64,000 nucleotides of DNA from Gnetum montanum (taxonomy: Eukaryota > Streptophyta > Gnetopsida > Gnetales > Gnetaceae): NCBI GenBank assembly GCA_015680685.1, contig MNCI01005871.1, forward strand, positions 369,153 to 433,152, in the 5' to 3' direction. This document shows, piece by piece, positions 9,795-20,987 of the stretch. The notes under the pieces were generated by a model. That model did not search any database and was not told the DNA's origin. It saw only the letters and a program-made list of their open reading frames with translations. The position numbers were made by a program, and so were the translations under genes. Position 1 is the stretch's first letter. The number at the start of each line of letters is the position of its first letter.

Positions 9795-12370
9795 TCAAAA
9801 ACTTAGACTTGTAAATCAAAATATTGATGCCCTCATCAAAGTGGAAATTGACAAGCTTTTAGAATCCAAAATTATTTACTTGGTGAGACACTCCAGTTAG
9901 ATATCAAACTTAGTACCTATTAGGAAATGTACTAGTAAATTAAGGTTATGTATTGATTTCCATAACATTAATTCTTCTTGCATTAAGGATAATTATCCAC
10001 TCCCCTTTATGGAGGAGCTAGTACAAATTGTGAATTAGGCTCAAATATATTCCTTTTTAGATGGGTACTCAAGATATAACCAAATTTTAGTAAATAAGAA
10101 AGACTAGTACAAAATAGCTTTCATGATGAAATGGGAAACTTTTTAGTTCACTAAAATGCCCTTTGGCCTCCTAAATGCTGTCTCTACCTTTGAAAGAGCT
10201 ATGGATAAAACTTTTGAAGGGTTGATGAGAAAGTGCATTATTATCTACTTAGATGACTTAATCGTTTTCTCCAAAGATCAGAGTACACACCTTAGAGACC
10301 TGAGGAACATTTTTATAAGATGTAGATGATTTGGTATTACCCTAAATGCAAAGTAATCTATCTTTGGTGTTCAAAGTGGTAAATTCCTAGGTCATGTAGT
10401 GACTAAGGAGGGGATTGTGATTGATCTTGAGTGGGTGAATGCAATTTTAGAAGTACCTTACCCTCTATCCAAAACTGATTTAAGGGCATTCTTTAGGAAA
10501 ATCAACTTTGTTAGATGATTTATCCCCATCTATGTTGAAGTAGTTAGACCATTGAATGAGATTCTTAAAAAAGATAGTAATATCCACTAGATAGAAGAAA
10601 TAAAGAAAGCTTTCCTTGTTATCAAAGAGGCCATTATAGGTGCTCCTATCCTGGCTTTCTCCTTGGTATGAAAATGACTTCCACTTATATGTTTTTTCTA
10701 GCGATGTTATTGCCATTGCTATCTTAACCCAAGACATAAATGATCAAGGTGAGAGACCCATAGCTTTCATGTTTGCACCTTTAAAGAATGTAGATTTAAG
10801 ATACTCACCGGTGGAGAATCAATTGTATGTGGTAATAAAAGCCTTGAAGAAATTCCACTACTACTTATTAAACCTAAAATTATTTGTCATTTTCCCTAAC
10901 CAAACCACCATTTCTTTAGCTAAATTACAAGATCCTAGCGAAACATGTGCTAAACGGGTTATGAAGTTGCAAGAATATGATATTCAATGGAAGGTAGCCA
11001 AGTTATTTAGAGGGATTGGCCTTGCCAAGCTAATTGCCAAAGCCTCAACTTTAGAAAGTTGTGATGCACCTGAAGATAAAGAATCAATTCCTTTTCACAT
11101 ATTATCCATTGATGAGGAAAATGATATACCATTTGCTCCTAATCAATTGTATGGTCCATGGTATGGTGATATCAAAATTTATTTAACCTTCCATCATTAT
11201 CCCTCGGATTTACCTAGATATAAGAGAAATCTTTTAATATGAAAATGTTTGAAATTCACTTTAATTAGTGAACTATTTAGAAAGAACTTCCAAGGAATAT
11301 ACCGTAAGTGCTTACACCAAGAACAGGCTAACAATGCTCTAAAACAGCTTCACAAGGAAGGACATATAGGATACTGCTCATTAGTTCATAAAATCATGAG
11401 GGCTAGTTATTATTGGCCTACTATGATAAACGATGCTGACAACTTGGTTAGAACTTGTGTCTAATGTCAAATATTTAATGGTAAAGATCCCAAGAGTTTA
11501 GTCTCTTTACGACCTATAATAGAAACTAGACCATTTGCTTAGTGGGCTTTAGATGTTATTGGAGTGATTAATCCTTTGTCTACTACCCTACACAAGTTTA
11601 TCTTAATAGCCACAGATTATTGCACACGCTAGTTAGAAGAAAAAGCAACTAAAACTACATCATCTCATCATCTCAAGGTATGGGTATTCTTATGCTATAG
11701 TAGTTGACAACGAACCTACCTTCATCTCCATAGAGTTTACAAATTGGGCTAGAGAACATAACATCATTATTCAAGGTGGTAACCAAATATTATCCATAGG
11801 GTAATGGTTTGGCTAAGTCCTCCAACAAAATCATATTAGATGGAATTAAGAAAATGATAGCCCAAAACCCATTAATTGGCACAAATAGCTAAAATGGGTA
11901 GTTTGGACAAATAGGGCTCATTATAAAGAATCAATCAATACTACACCATATGAGTTAGTGTACGAACAAAAACCAATATTTCCAATTAATTTTCAAATTC
12001 TAACATATCAGTTCTTCTTGGACTATTTGCTAGCTGATGAGCATATAATATCATGTACATGCGACATTTGGAATCTGGAGCTTAAAAGGGTTAAAGTGAT
12101 TGAAAATTTGTGTAATCATTAACAAATTGTCAAGAAATGGTTTGATAAGAAATATGTGGCAAAATTATTTCAAGTAGGTGACTTGGTTCTTAAGAGGGAT
12201 AGAGCATCTGGTTAGACCTACCCTGAAACCAAGTTTTCCCCTATGTGGTCTAGCCCATTCCAAATTGCAGACGTCATTGGTCCCAATGTATACAAAATTG
12301 TTGATTTGTAAGGACGTAGGTTACATACAAATTTTAATGCATTTCATTTAAAGCATTTCTACTTAGGTAC
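9795..12370 (+). pseudogene. Family H pol: reverse transcriptase, RNase H, integrase
   Basis: This is a decayed Ty3/gypsy pol gene. Reverse transcriptase occupies about 9795-10560, with QKLRLVNQNID, LRLCIDFHNINS, FTKMPFGLLNA and the catalytic YLDDLIVFSK (about 10246). The first RNase H is at 10640-11060 (RPIAFMFAPLKN, KALKKFHYYLL), with usual acidic residues missing. Integrase has an HHCC-type finger (HKEGHIG, ASYYWPTM, 11330-11465), a core starting WALDVIG (11545) and a C-terminal GDLVLKRD...PFQIADVIGPNVYKI. It ends in FNAFHLKHFYLGTP (about 12360). Many TAG/TAA codons and small frameshifts make it non-functional. Downstream spacer and 3' LTR are separated from it by the family A element at 12745-20987. 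Confidence 0.85.
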
Positions 12371-12744
12371 CCCATGTGAACACTTGGTAGATTGCTACTT
12401 GCATGCTTTCTTCCTCTTCACCATGCATTTCATTTGTATATAGTTACATTTGCATATTTTCTTTGCATTTTCATCATTTCTTCCTTAGCATATTGTTTTG
12501 ATTTTTTCTTTGCATATGATTTTAATAATCATTATGGTCTTTTGAGTTACTAGGCGTTTGGTCATCAGAGCACCATTGAAAATAATGTTAGTATAATTTT
12601 TTTATAATATTTCTCATTAGTATTACATAAAATCTCTTTTATACTATATATTTCAATAATGGTTTGATTCTTCCTAATATTTTTCAAGGTTTTAATTTCT
12701 TTAGTTATGTTGGATTATGGAGCATGAGATTTGTGCTAAATTAT
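12371..12744 (+). other. Family H 3' spacer, left part
   Basis: No gene. This is T-rich noncoding DNA after the end of pol; its first part matches 44280-44400 on the minus strand. It continues at 20988 after the nested family A element. The last five bases, ATTAT, are the probable target copy of that insertion. Confidence 0.55.
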
Positions 12745-13438
12745 TGATGAGTGGCGAGGTACCCCTACACTCAACCATACGAATATGAGCACTTCACGCA
12801 TGATCTGGTTGAACTCCGCAGATGGACTAGTTGTGGTATCTAGACAATTACTTGTAGATTGTAGTTTGCTATGTTTCCACTTGAACTAGTATTAGCTTTG
12901 TCATGTATGGTTTAGTCCAGAGTGAGGTGTATGATGTGTTCCTACACTAATGCTACTTCTGGGTATGATGGGACATAATATCAACTAAGCTAAGAGAGAG
13001 AGGATGAGAGAGAATCTAAACTAGCCTAAGTGCTCATGATTAATTCATACTAATTTCACATTTAATAATAGGGATAGTAAATGAAGGGTAAGATATATTA
13101 ATTAGGAAAACAATAAATAACAATAACAATTAAATAATTAAGCTAAGTGGATGCTGCAATGATGAAGTAATCTTGATCTTTATTGTCAGTCATGTGCATG
13201 TCCAAGTATGTCACACTTGAATAAAGATGTTGTACAATTACAATCATCATACTAAGAGCATGCATTGGGAGAAAGGGTTGAGAGGAAAAAACTGACAAAA
13301 AGTCCCTACCTTAATACTAAAGACTCATTTTCTAACCAAATCTGCCTACCTCTTATTTATAGATGAGGAGACAGACCATGATATCTCGTATCTGATATCG
13401 TGGGTGTAATATTGCAGCCAACAATTCATGACTCATCA
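12745..13438 (-). mobile_element. Family A 3' LTR of element A3
   Basis: The ends are TGATGAGTGG and GACTCATCA; 694 bp, about 130 bp shorter than its partner at 20148-20987 because a segment after CCTAAGTG is missing. TATAAATA is near 13352-13362 (minus), with GATATC motifs upstream. The polypurine tract ATCATGGGGGTA (13450-13439) abuts its U3 start, which identifies it as the 3' LTR. Confidence 0.85.
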
Positions 13439-13450
13439 TACCCCCATGAT
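13439..13450 (-). other. Polypurine tract of element A3
   Basis: Minus-strand ATCATGGGGGTA lies directly before LTR start TGATGAG. The same tract form, ending GGGGGTA or GGGGCTA, precedes LTRs at 51604 and 56621. From 13451 to about 13690 there is only noncoding spacer. Confidence 0.75.
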
Positions 13451-13689
13451 TGAATGAAAACTCATCCTCGAGTTAAAGTAAGAACAAGCTCCATTGATTA
13501 CACAGTGGATAGGTATGGGATTATTGACTGACTAGAATGGATTCATGCCGTGGTATGGAATTAGAAAAAAATTGAGACACAACATGAAAAAATTGGGTGG
13601 AACTCATGTAGTTCCTAGTGCTAGTGGCTTCTCCATAGGTGCCTTTCCCTTGTCTTACACTCCAGGTCTTGGGATTTGATGGCGTTGAA

Positions 13690-15493
13690 GTATGGCTTGG
13701 AGTTTCTCCTCTTGTAAGGCCTTGAGTGCCTTGGTATGTGTGTAAGTTTACACTTGTGTTGCAGAGGCATCCTAGTCAGCCTTCTCTTTTTCTTCCACCA
13801 CCCTTTTATTCTTTGTCAACAATTTATTGAGTTGCTTGGTTCTAAAAGTGTCCAACTAGTCTGTGGGAATGAATTGAGAAGGATCTCGTTGCGCTGCTTG
13901 CAAGGTCACAAGATTTCCTGGCAATCTTTTCACTTCTGCTTCAACATGCTCGACCCTCATCTCTATTAGGACCAACTTCCCCTTGGTGGAAATGAGATTT
14001 GATTGTATTGCTATAACATCCTATGGGATGTTAAACAAGAACGTTATTACCTATCCTGTTTGCAACAATTGATCGAGTACATCCTCATGTTCCATAGGAG
14101 TCATTGAGGTAATGGCCAGATCTATTGGTGGCACAACAAGCACATTGAATGATTCTTTAATGTGGTCTATGACAACTTCTATGGCTCCCCCTACATCCTG
14201 GTGCTACATGACTACCACTGTGGCCCCTTCACCAGTTTCCAACTACACCTGAAAGGACGTAGCATTCCATGAAATCTATTGTGACCAAGCGCTCTCCCCT
14301 CTTATCTGAATGGACACTTCACCCTGTGCATGATCCATAGAAACTGTAGGTTGTACAACATCGTCGATGATGCAAAAGAGATTTACGTCATCATGACTTC
14401 CCCAACTGAACATCTTAGAGATAGCATGGCTCATCGATGGTATATAATCTTGTGGTGGTGGTGGTGGTTGATCCTGCTGGCCCATGCTAGGCCTTGCTTC
14501 TTGTTGTTGATAGGGTCTCGTACTTGGAAGTTGGCTAGGTCCTATAAGTTGAGTTGCAATTGGCCCTGCTGTCTGTTCTTTTTCTTGTTTTGGCCCCAGT
14601 GTCTCACCACTAATTTTCCTTATAGCTGGTGGCTTTAGTAGTTCGTCATATGAAGCATTCTGGGCTTTTCAGAGGACATCATTGGTGTATCCTTTGATAC
14701 CAGCATGGTGGAATGGCTTCTTGATAAGACAAGGGAAGGGCAATGCAAACTTCCTTGTCTTCCATTCTTCAAACTACCTTAGGATCTCCATAAAATATAG
14801 ATGAGGTAGGTTAGCATTAATCTTTACCATCAACACTGCACATCCTCTTGTTTCATATGTTGAAATTCTTTTTAAAACTCTTATGGGGAAGATGTGATAA
14901 GTCCCTATTTTGAAATAAATCTTCTCTTCCATTGTCAACTCCCCATATGTCTTATCTTCCTTGTCGTACACCCTGCCTAACCAAACTCATCGCACATCAA
15001 GGTTTGAGTGAGTAGACAATCGAGCAACCTTTGGCCCTGTATTCGAAAGGTTTAATACTTCTAAAATGGCTTGAATAGAGAAATCAATAGTCACACCACA
15101 AATGTTAACCATGGTGTCTTCTTCTTTGTTGTGCCAAAATTGGTATGTTTCTCCTAAGTGCCAGGCACCGCTTTCAAAGAGGGTAAGCCATAATGGGGAC
15201 CCTTTGAGGTGATCCCTAACGGCCAACAGAGCATATTCTACGAAAGGTCCAAAGTTGAATTCCAAGATCACTATAGTTAATATGGACCTTTCATGGATGG
15301 CCTGAACATAATCCTTGGGCAATGTGAGATGTCATCCCTATTCAAACACTGCAGTAGCTCCTTCTTAATGGATACTAAATGATTTTTCCTTCTACTCTAC
15401 ATGTTATTCAACAGGAACTTGTCCTTCACCTCTCATAGGTCATTTGATCACACCTTGAGCAAGACCTTCCTGTTGTCTGTGTTTTGGGGCCAT
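13690..15493 (-). pseudogene. Family A ORF2, copy in element A3
   Basis: The start MAPK at 15493 directly follows a TTACAG acceptor-like site. The best open block is 15322-14987 (MPKDYVQAIHERSIL, ESGAWHLGETYQFW, VNICGVTIDFS), followed by 14971-14774 (MEEKIYFKIGTYHIF) and 14485-14276. The C-terminal coiled-coil region is shortened compared with 2156-5724. Frameshifts and stops are scattered. The function is unknown; the hydrophobic N-terminal half plus coiled coil and the env-like position are all that can be stated. Confidence 0.6.
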
Positions 15494-15522
15494 CTGTAAT
15501 CACATGGGGCTAATCGTTAGTA
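15494..15522 (-). promoter_or_regulatory. Splice acceptor and branch-point-like site before ORF2 (element A3)
   Basis: TACTAAC (15522-15516, minus) and an AG ending at 15494 lie 23 nt apart, the same distance as in copy A1, although bases between them differ. The AG abuts the ORF2 ATG. Confidence 0.55.
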
Positions 15523-16756
15523 AGGTTTTTACCAAAGTTAGGTTATACCTTACTGCTTACCTTAATGAATTTTCTTTATCTCTGTGTGACGTTAATTATT
15601 AGGAGAAAATGTCCTCGAAAGATTATGATATTTAATCCTCTTTGCTTAGGTGGTTTCCAAATCTAGTTTCCCGGTATAACTAAGGAGATGAAATTTTCTT
15701 TGGTGCATTTATCATTAATTTTATAACTAATTATCCTTAATAATGTCCTTTGGGCAATGAATAATTTCAAAAAATCTATGCGCTATTCGGCGTGTGCCCC
15801 TCCCCCATGACTAAGCTGAATACTCCAAGTTCAAGTAGGTTCAAATGGAATGAAAATCAGAGTACCAATGAGCGAGTTATAGATATGAAAGCAAGGGACA
15901 TGCAATTGCAAGTCGTAGAGAGAAATTTAAAAAACTTCCCCCACTTGAACAGTTGCAAATGATGTTGATAAGTGTAGGGGGGTTGCGTATATATATATAT
16001 ATTTTGAACATGATATCGTGTACGTAATGGCACGGATGTGATATCGCATCAGCTGCGATATCACATACCCGATATCGTGGCCTATTCAAGTTAGGGCACT
16101 TTATAGAATGTACTAAATTTCTAATATTTTTCTAAAATTAAACGATGTAAACTAAGGACATCTGGACTGTTGTTAAAGGGCTCTAGGGTAATTCAACTAG
16201 TTTTGAAGGCATGAAAATTATGATGATGTGGAATTTATCAATAAGGACCTCGGATGATAAGGGAGAGACAAATGCTATGTGATCGTTCATAGGAATGTTT
16301 GAATCAAAGGGATAGTAATAAGGGAAAGAATATCATTGACAATACACTAAGGGTAATAGATGATGTGCAGAAGATGTGTTATAAGTGAAAATTACAAAAA
16401 TTATGCAAGTGGGTCCTCCCCAAAGTAGGTTCCAACCTATAATGCCCTTACGTAACCACACTTTAAAGCATCCATAGGCACTAGAAGGGTTAAATGTAAT
16501 CCACACTAGTTCTAGAAAACACAAACATGTAAGTATCACCAGAATGAGGTAAGAATTCTATGCTACACAAGACATGAGCTACAATTACATGAATAGCAAG
16601 ATGAGACAAACTATAGAAGGGATTGTAGAGATTGGAACATGAGGTAACTGACCTAGGGCATAATGAATCCTGCATGTAAAGCATGATTAATGTGTCATTA
16701 ACCAGTCGTTCCAAGATTAGGACCAAGTCCATTCCTTTGATTAGTGACATCACATT
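15523..16756 (-). other. Family A internal region, ORF2-proximal part
   Basis: Noncoding. It contains the promoter-like module at 15987-16082, and from 16291 the left arm of the 534-bp inverted repeat. The last five bases, ACATT (16752-16756), are the left target copy of the nested solo LTR. Small open frames here are mirrored in the other arm and are not genes. Confidence 0.6.
15987..16082 (-). promoter_or_regulatory. Internal LTR-like promoter upstream of ORF2 (element A3)
   Basis: Four GATATC motifs (16011-16080) are followed in minus sense by an alternating TA tract (16004-15987) standing where a TATA box would be. It is equivalent in position to 6203-6295, about 490 bp before ORF2. Confidence 0.45.
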
Positions 16757-17369
16757 TTATGAGACCTGAATTGCTCATAGTGCTGATAGTCGTGATATCA
16801 CAGCCATGATATCACAACCCTGTTNCGACTGATACAACAGGGTTGTGATATCATGGCTGTGATATCACGACTATCAGCACTATGAGCAATTCAGGTCTCA
16901 TAAAATGTGATGTCACTAATCAAAGGAATGGACTTGGTCCTAATCTTGGAACGACTGGTTAATGACACATTAATCATGCTTTACATGCAGGATTCATTAT
17001 GCCCTAGGTCAGTTACCTCATGTTCCAATCTCTACAATCCCTTCTATAGTTTGTCTCATCTTGCTATTCATGTAATTGTAGCTCATGTCTTGTGTAGCAT
17101 AGAATTCTTACCTCATTCTGGTGATACTTACATGTTTGTGTTTTCTAGAACTAGTGTGGATTACATTTAACCCTTCTAGTGCCTATGGATGCTTTAAAGT
17201 GTGGTTACGTAAGGGCATTATAGGTTGGAACCTACTTTGGGGAGGACCCACTTGCATAATTTTTGTAATTTTCACTTATAACACATCTTCTGCACATCAT
17301 CTATTACCCTTAGCATATTGTCAATGATATTCTTTCCCTTATTACTATCCCTTTGATTCAAACATTCCT
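16291..17369. repeat. 534-bp near-perfect inverted repeat bounded by N joins
   Basis: The left arm 16291-16824 equals the reverse complement of the right arm 16836-17369, with about two differences seen. The gap holds an N (16825) and ten bases, and a second N (17370) closes the right arm. The arms run across a family A internal region and a LTR start. Probably a contig placed a second time in reverse. Confidence 0.85.
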
Positions 17370-17588
17370 NCATCAGGAGTAGCATTAGAATTAGAACACA
17401 TCATACACCTCATCTAGACTAAACCATACGTGACATATGCAAAACTAGTCTAGATGGGAAGACAGCGAACTGCAACCTAAGGCTAACTATCTAGGTGCCA
17501 AAACTAGTCCATCTGCCAAGTTCGACAGGATCGCATGTGCGACACTCGTTTCGTATGGTTGAGTGTAGGGGTACCTCGCCACTCATCA
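16757..17588 (+). mobile_element. Nested family A solo LTR, interior misassembled
   Basis: The left end is TTATGAGACC (one change from TGATGAGAC) and the right end is CCACTCATCA. It is flanked by ACATT at 16752-16756 and 17589-17593. Only 16757-16824 and 17371-17588 are genuine LTR; the middle is the inverted duplicate. The U5 part is nearly the reverse complement of 2447-2670, so it belongs to the same long-LTR subtype. Confidence 0.75.
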
Positions 17589-17593
17589 ACATT

Positions 17594-18264
17594 ATTTCAT
17601 CCCATGATGAGCAACTATGAGAGTATCATAACAACAATGTGTACAATCACTTGGCATTTTGTTCAAGGGAGGAGTGATTTTTGCTTTGTGGCACTTTCTT
17701 TGTTTTTTTTTAATGCTAAATCCAGAGAAGCCACCAACCCTCAGGGATGGATGCATGTCTTTCCAGTGCAACCCCCTAGAACAATGGTAGATTTTGAGTG
17801 CCTTTTGATTACTCTTACTCCCATTTTGCATTAGATCTACAAGGATCTTAGTATAACCACGTTGTGTGATAAATCTCACAAATGTTACCAAAGAGAATCC
17901 ACAAGCCCCCTTAATGTCAGACCCTAATCATTCCCTCTTGGTCCATCCTTCTTCATTCTGGGTACAATGAACACAAAAGTAATTTTAAGTTTTAAGAATG
18001 TCAAGAATATCACTGTACCCTCAAATAGAACCTCTTATTTATATAATGGATGAGGGGGTGTAATGGGCTCACTGTCTAAATAATTGATCACTCAAGACTC
18101 GATAACATAGAACACACCTCAACCAATGAGCCACATGAGTGTTTTATTCGTAGATGAGATTACTTATAAAAAGATAAAAAAGACAAAAAGTTAAAACAAG
18201 AAATTGAAAAACTAGAAAACAAAAAATTGTAAAATTAAAGAAAATGAAAAATATTTATTAATCC
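17594..18264 (-). other. Family A internal region after gag
   Basis: No gene. Contains the conserved segment also seen at 49740-50300 and 54790-55330, and the A-rich tract at 18170-18260. Confidence 0.6.
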
Positions 18265-19920
18265 CTAGGAGAAGGATGCACCACAATGTTGGACTTGTAC
18301 TGTGTTGGAGAATGTAGTGGCCTTGGAACTGTGTTGTCCCTTTCTACGATCATGTCTAAAGAAGGGACGCCTTTGATGTTGAGGAGGTCTCTCACTGCTG
18401 TTGGCAATAGTAGCACAAGTAATGTTCGTGGGTTGTTGTTGTGGTGCAGACACTTCAGGAACAGTTGGTGGTCATGTAGAAGGAGGGGAATGATGAGAAT
18501 GTTGAAATTTAGGAGAAGTGTACGGTACATAAGGTGGTGGTTGTGTTGAGGACATGGGTTGTTAGTATTGAGGAGAATGATAATGTGGTGAGATAGAGCA
18601 TGTTGACCTAGTTGGGGAAATAGGATGTTGGACTAGATAAACATTTGGACTTGGATGATATGAAGGGTGTCTCCAGTTTAGGGATGGCTTCCCCCACGAC
18701 TGGGATTGTTGCCATTATGATCGAACATAGTATCTTTTTATGAACTCTGGGTGTAACATGCTTCCCAATGCTCATATAAATGTAACAAGATTAGGTATTG
18801 GCCCTTGGGGTGATCGTATAGGTAAATGTTGCATTCATACGTATGATTGGCAATTGAGATCTTATTTTCCTCATCCCTTCTTTCTGATTGTCTAATGATA
18901 TTTTGTCCTACTTCTCAGGTTGTCAAAACTCTATCGCCAATAATATTAATATATTCTCCACACTTTTTATGCATCCATTCTAGCATCTTATTGATCTTTT
19001 TCTTGATTTCATCTAATGATTGTTGTACTAGCAAAGATAGTTCTTCCTCCTTGAGATGGGTTGATTTCTCCTTTTTGTGATTATGGACATCTGTTAAGTT
19101 GAGATTTTGGTCTCGTTGATGTTTCTCAACACTCTCCCATCTAGTCATTTCTCCTTCTTCTCTTGCTACCTGCTCAATAAGCTCTTGGAATTGATGGGTT
19201 TGTAGTTCGTATAGTTGACCTTGCGCATACATCCCTAGGGTCTTTCTTGTTTCATTACGAAGCCCATCAATGATATGGTACATTAGCCTTTCCTTGGAAA
19301 ACTCATGGCCTGGATAGTTGTTTAACAATGCATAATATCTTTCTAAGGCCATGTCCAAGGGTTCATGTTGTGCTTGTTTCCACTCTTGGATTTGTTTCCT
19401 CAAGGCTGACACTCTTGCGTAGGTTTGATATCTTTTGTTAAAGAGTTCTACCATTATTGGCCAACATCGAATTGAATTTGGTTTTAACGATCTATACCAT
19501 ACTTTTTCTTGGCCAACGAGTGTCATAGGAAAGAGCTTGAGTTTTTGCCAACTGTTATCAATGTTTTTCCATGCATAGACATCATATAAGGCTTGTAAAT
19601 GTTGTTGTAGATCTAAGTCATAGCCTCTTGAGAAATTGGGAAAGTTGTTTAAATTGAGCCTGGGTAGGTGGCTCTCTTTACAATGCCTACAGGAGATTCG
19701 AACAGGCTCTTGTATTTGCGTTAGGCTTGTAGTGGCCAGTAGGGGTTCATCATCATCAAGTAAGTTATTCTTTTGTGCATTGGTACGATGCTGCCTTCGT
19801 TTATGTTTATAAGAAACCCCCACCTCGGATTGTTTACTCTAATCTTCATTGTCATATAATTCGTTGGTTCTTCAATGAATTACCTCACTAGATGTGGCAT
19901 TATCGTAGTCTTGTAGGAGA
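18265..19920 (-). pseudogene. Family A gag, element A3
   Basis: The longest open part runs 19823-18915 (302 codons), with the gag core LNNFPNFSRGYDLDLQQHL, KLFPMTLVGQEKVWYRSL and LERYYALLNNYPGHEF. The usual start is lost: ATGCC of other copies reads ATCC near 19914, a one-base deletion. The C-terminal block (18530-18258) contains the Pro-rich domain, but the final roughly 130 residues present in 97-627 are missing. In the Cys/His patch the last Cys is changed to Tyr. Confidence 0.75.
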
Positions 19921-20031
19921 GGATGGTTGTGAAGTTGTATGTGAATTTGTATGTTACTTTTTGTAATTATTTCTTTCTAAAAGATATATCATTAATTCCT
20001 AGACAACGACCTTGTATGATATAACTAATCA

Positions 20032-20147
20032 TCCCCGGCAACAGTGCCAATGATGAGTGGCGAGGTACCCCTACACTGAACCATATGAATATGAGTGTTT
20101 CATGCACAATCCCCAACAACTAGCATTGTCCCCAACAATGGTGCCAA
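20032..20147 (-). repeat. Duplicated LTR end and tRNA-Asp primer site
   Basis: In minus sense the LTR end is followed by a primer site (20147-20129), then a short leader piece, then a second 57-bp copy of the LTR U5 end (to 20051), then a second primer site (20050-20032, TTGGCACTGTTGCCGGGGA). The unit is about 97 bp. Confidence 0.8.
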
Positions 20148-20987
20148 TGATGAGTGGCGAGGTACCCCCTACACTCAACCATATGAATATAAGCATTTTA
20201 CACACGATTCGGTCGAACTCCACAGAGAGACTAGTTGTGGTATCTAGATAGTTACTCGTAGATCGCAGTTCGTTGCCTTCCCACCTAAACTAGTATTAGC
20301 TTTGTCAAGTATGATTTAGTCTAGAGTGAGGTGTATGATGTGTTCCTACACTAATGCTACTCCTAGGTATGATGGGAAATAATATCAACTAATCTAGGAG
20401 AGAGAGGATGAGAGAGAATCTAACTAGCCTAAGTGCAATAAGCATCCATTCCTTAATCATCTGTACACATCTTGGACCTCATGCACTACTACCACTAGGA
20501 TTACCAAGCGCATGGCCTAGGTATGCTACTAGGTTACCAAGTAGTCACACTTAAATGCTTGTGATTAAGTCGTACTCATTCTACGTTACTAGGAGATAAG
20601 GGTAGAGAGATATTAACTAAAAAAGTAATAAATAATAATAACAATTAAATAATCAAGCTAAGGGAATGCTGCAATGATGAAGTAATCTCGATCTTTATTG
20701 CTAGTCATGTGCGTGTCCAAGTACATCACACTCAAATAAGGATGCCGTACAATTACAATCATCACACTATAGGCATGCACTGGGAGAAAGGGTTGAGAGA
20801 AAAAAAACAGACAAAAAGTCCCTACCTTAATACTAAAGACTCACTCTCTAACCAAATCTACCTACCTCTTATTTATAGATGAGGAGACAAACTGCAATAT
20901 CAGGTATTCGATATCGTGTCTAGGTTGCGATATCATGTATGTGATATTGTGGGTGCGATATCGTAGCCAACAATTCATGACTCATTA
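20148..20987 (-). mobile_element. Family A 5' LTR of element A3
   Basis: 840 bp, from TGATGAGTGG to CTCATTA (terminal CATCA changed to CATTA). GATATC cluster about 20895-20965, TATAAATA about 20870-20880 (minus). Roughly nine of ten bases match the 3' LTR by eye where aligned. Confidence 0.85.

Larger units (their letters stand above)
12745..20987 (-). mobile_element. Family A element A3, 8.2 kb, gag + ORF2, no pol
   Basis: Minus orientation: 5' LTR 20987-20148, primer site, gag, internal region, ORF2, polypurine tract and 3' LTR 13438-12745. Flanks are ATTAT and CTTAT (12740-12744, 20988-20992), a target duplication with one mismatch. It is inserted in the spacer of the family H element whose pol ends at about 12370 and whose 3' LTR starts at 21986. 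A solo LTR (16757-17588) is nested within. No reverse transcriptase or integrase is seen. Confidence 0.8.

Noticed and set aside
16490-17170. Two identical 87-codon open frames facing away from each other (16490-16753 minus, 16907-17170 plus)
   Set aside because: They lie in the two arms of the inverted repeat and in noncoding retroelement sequence; identity comes from the duplicated contig.
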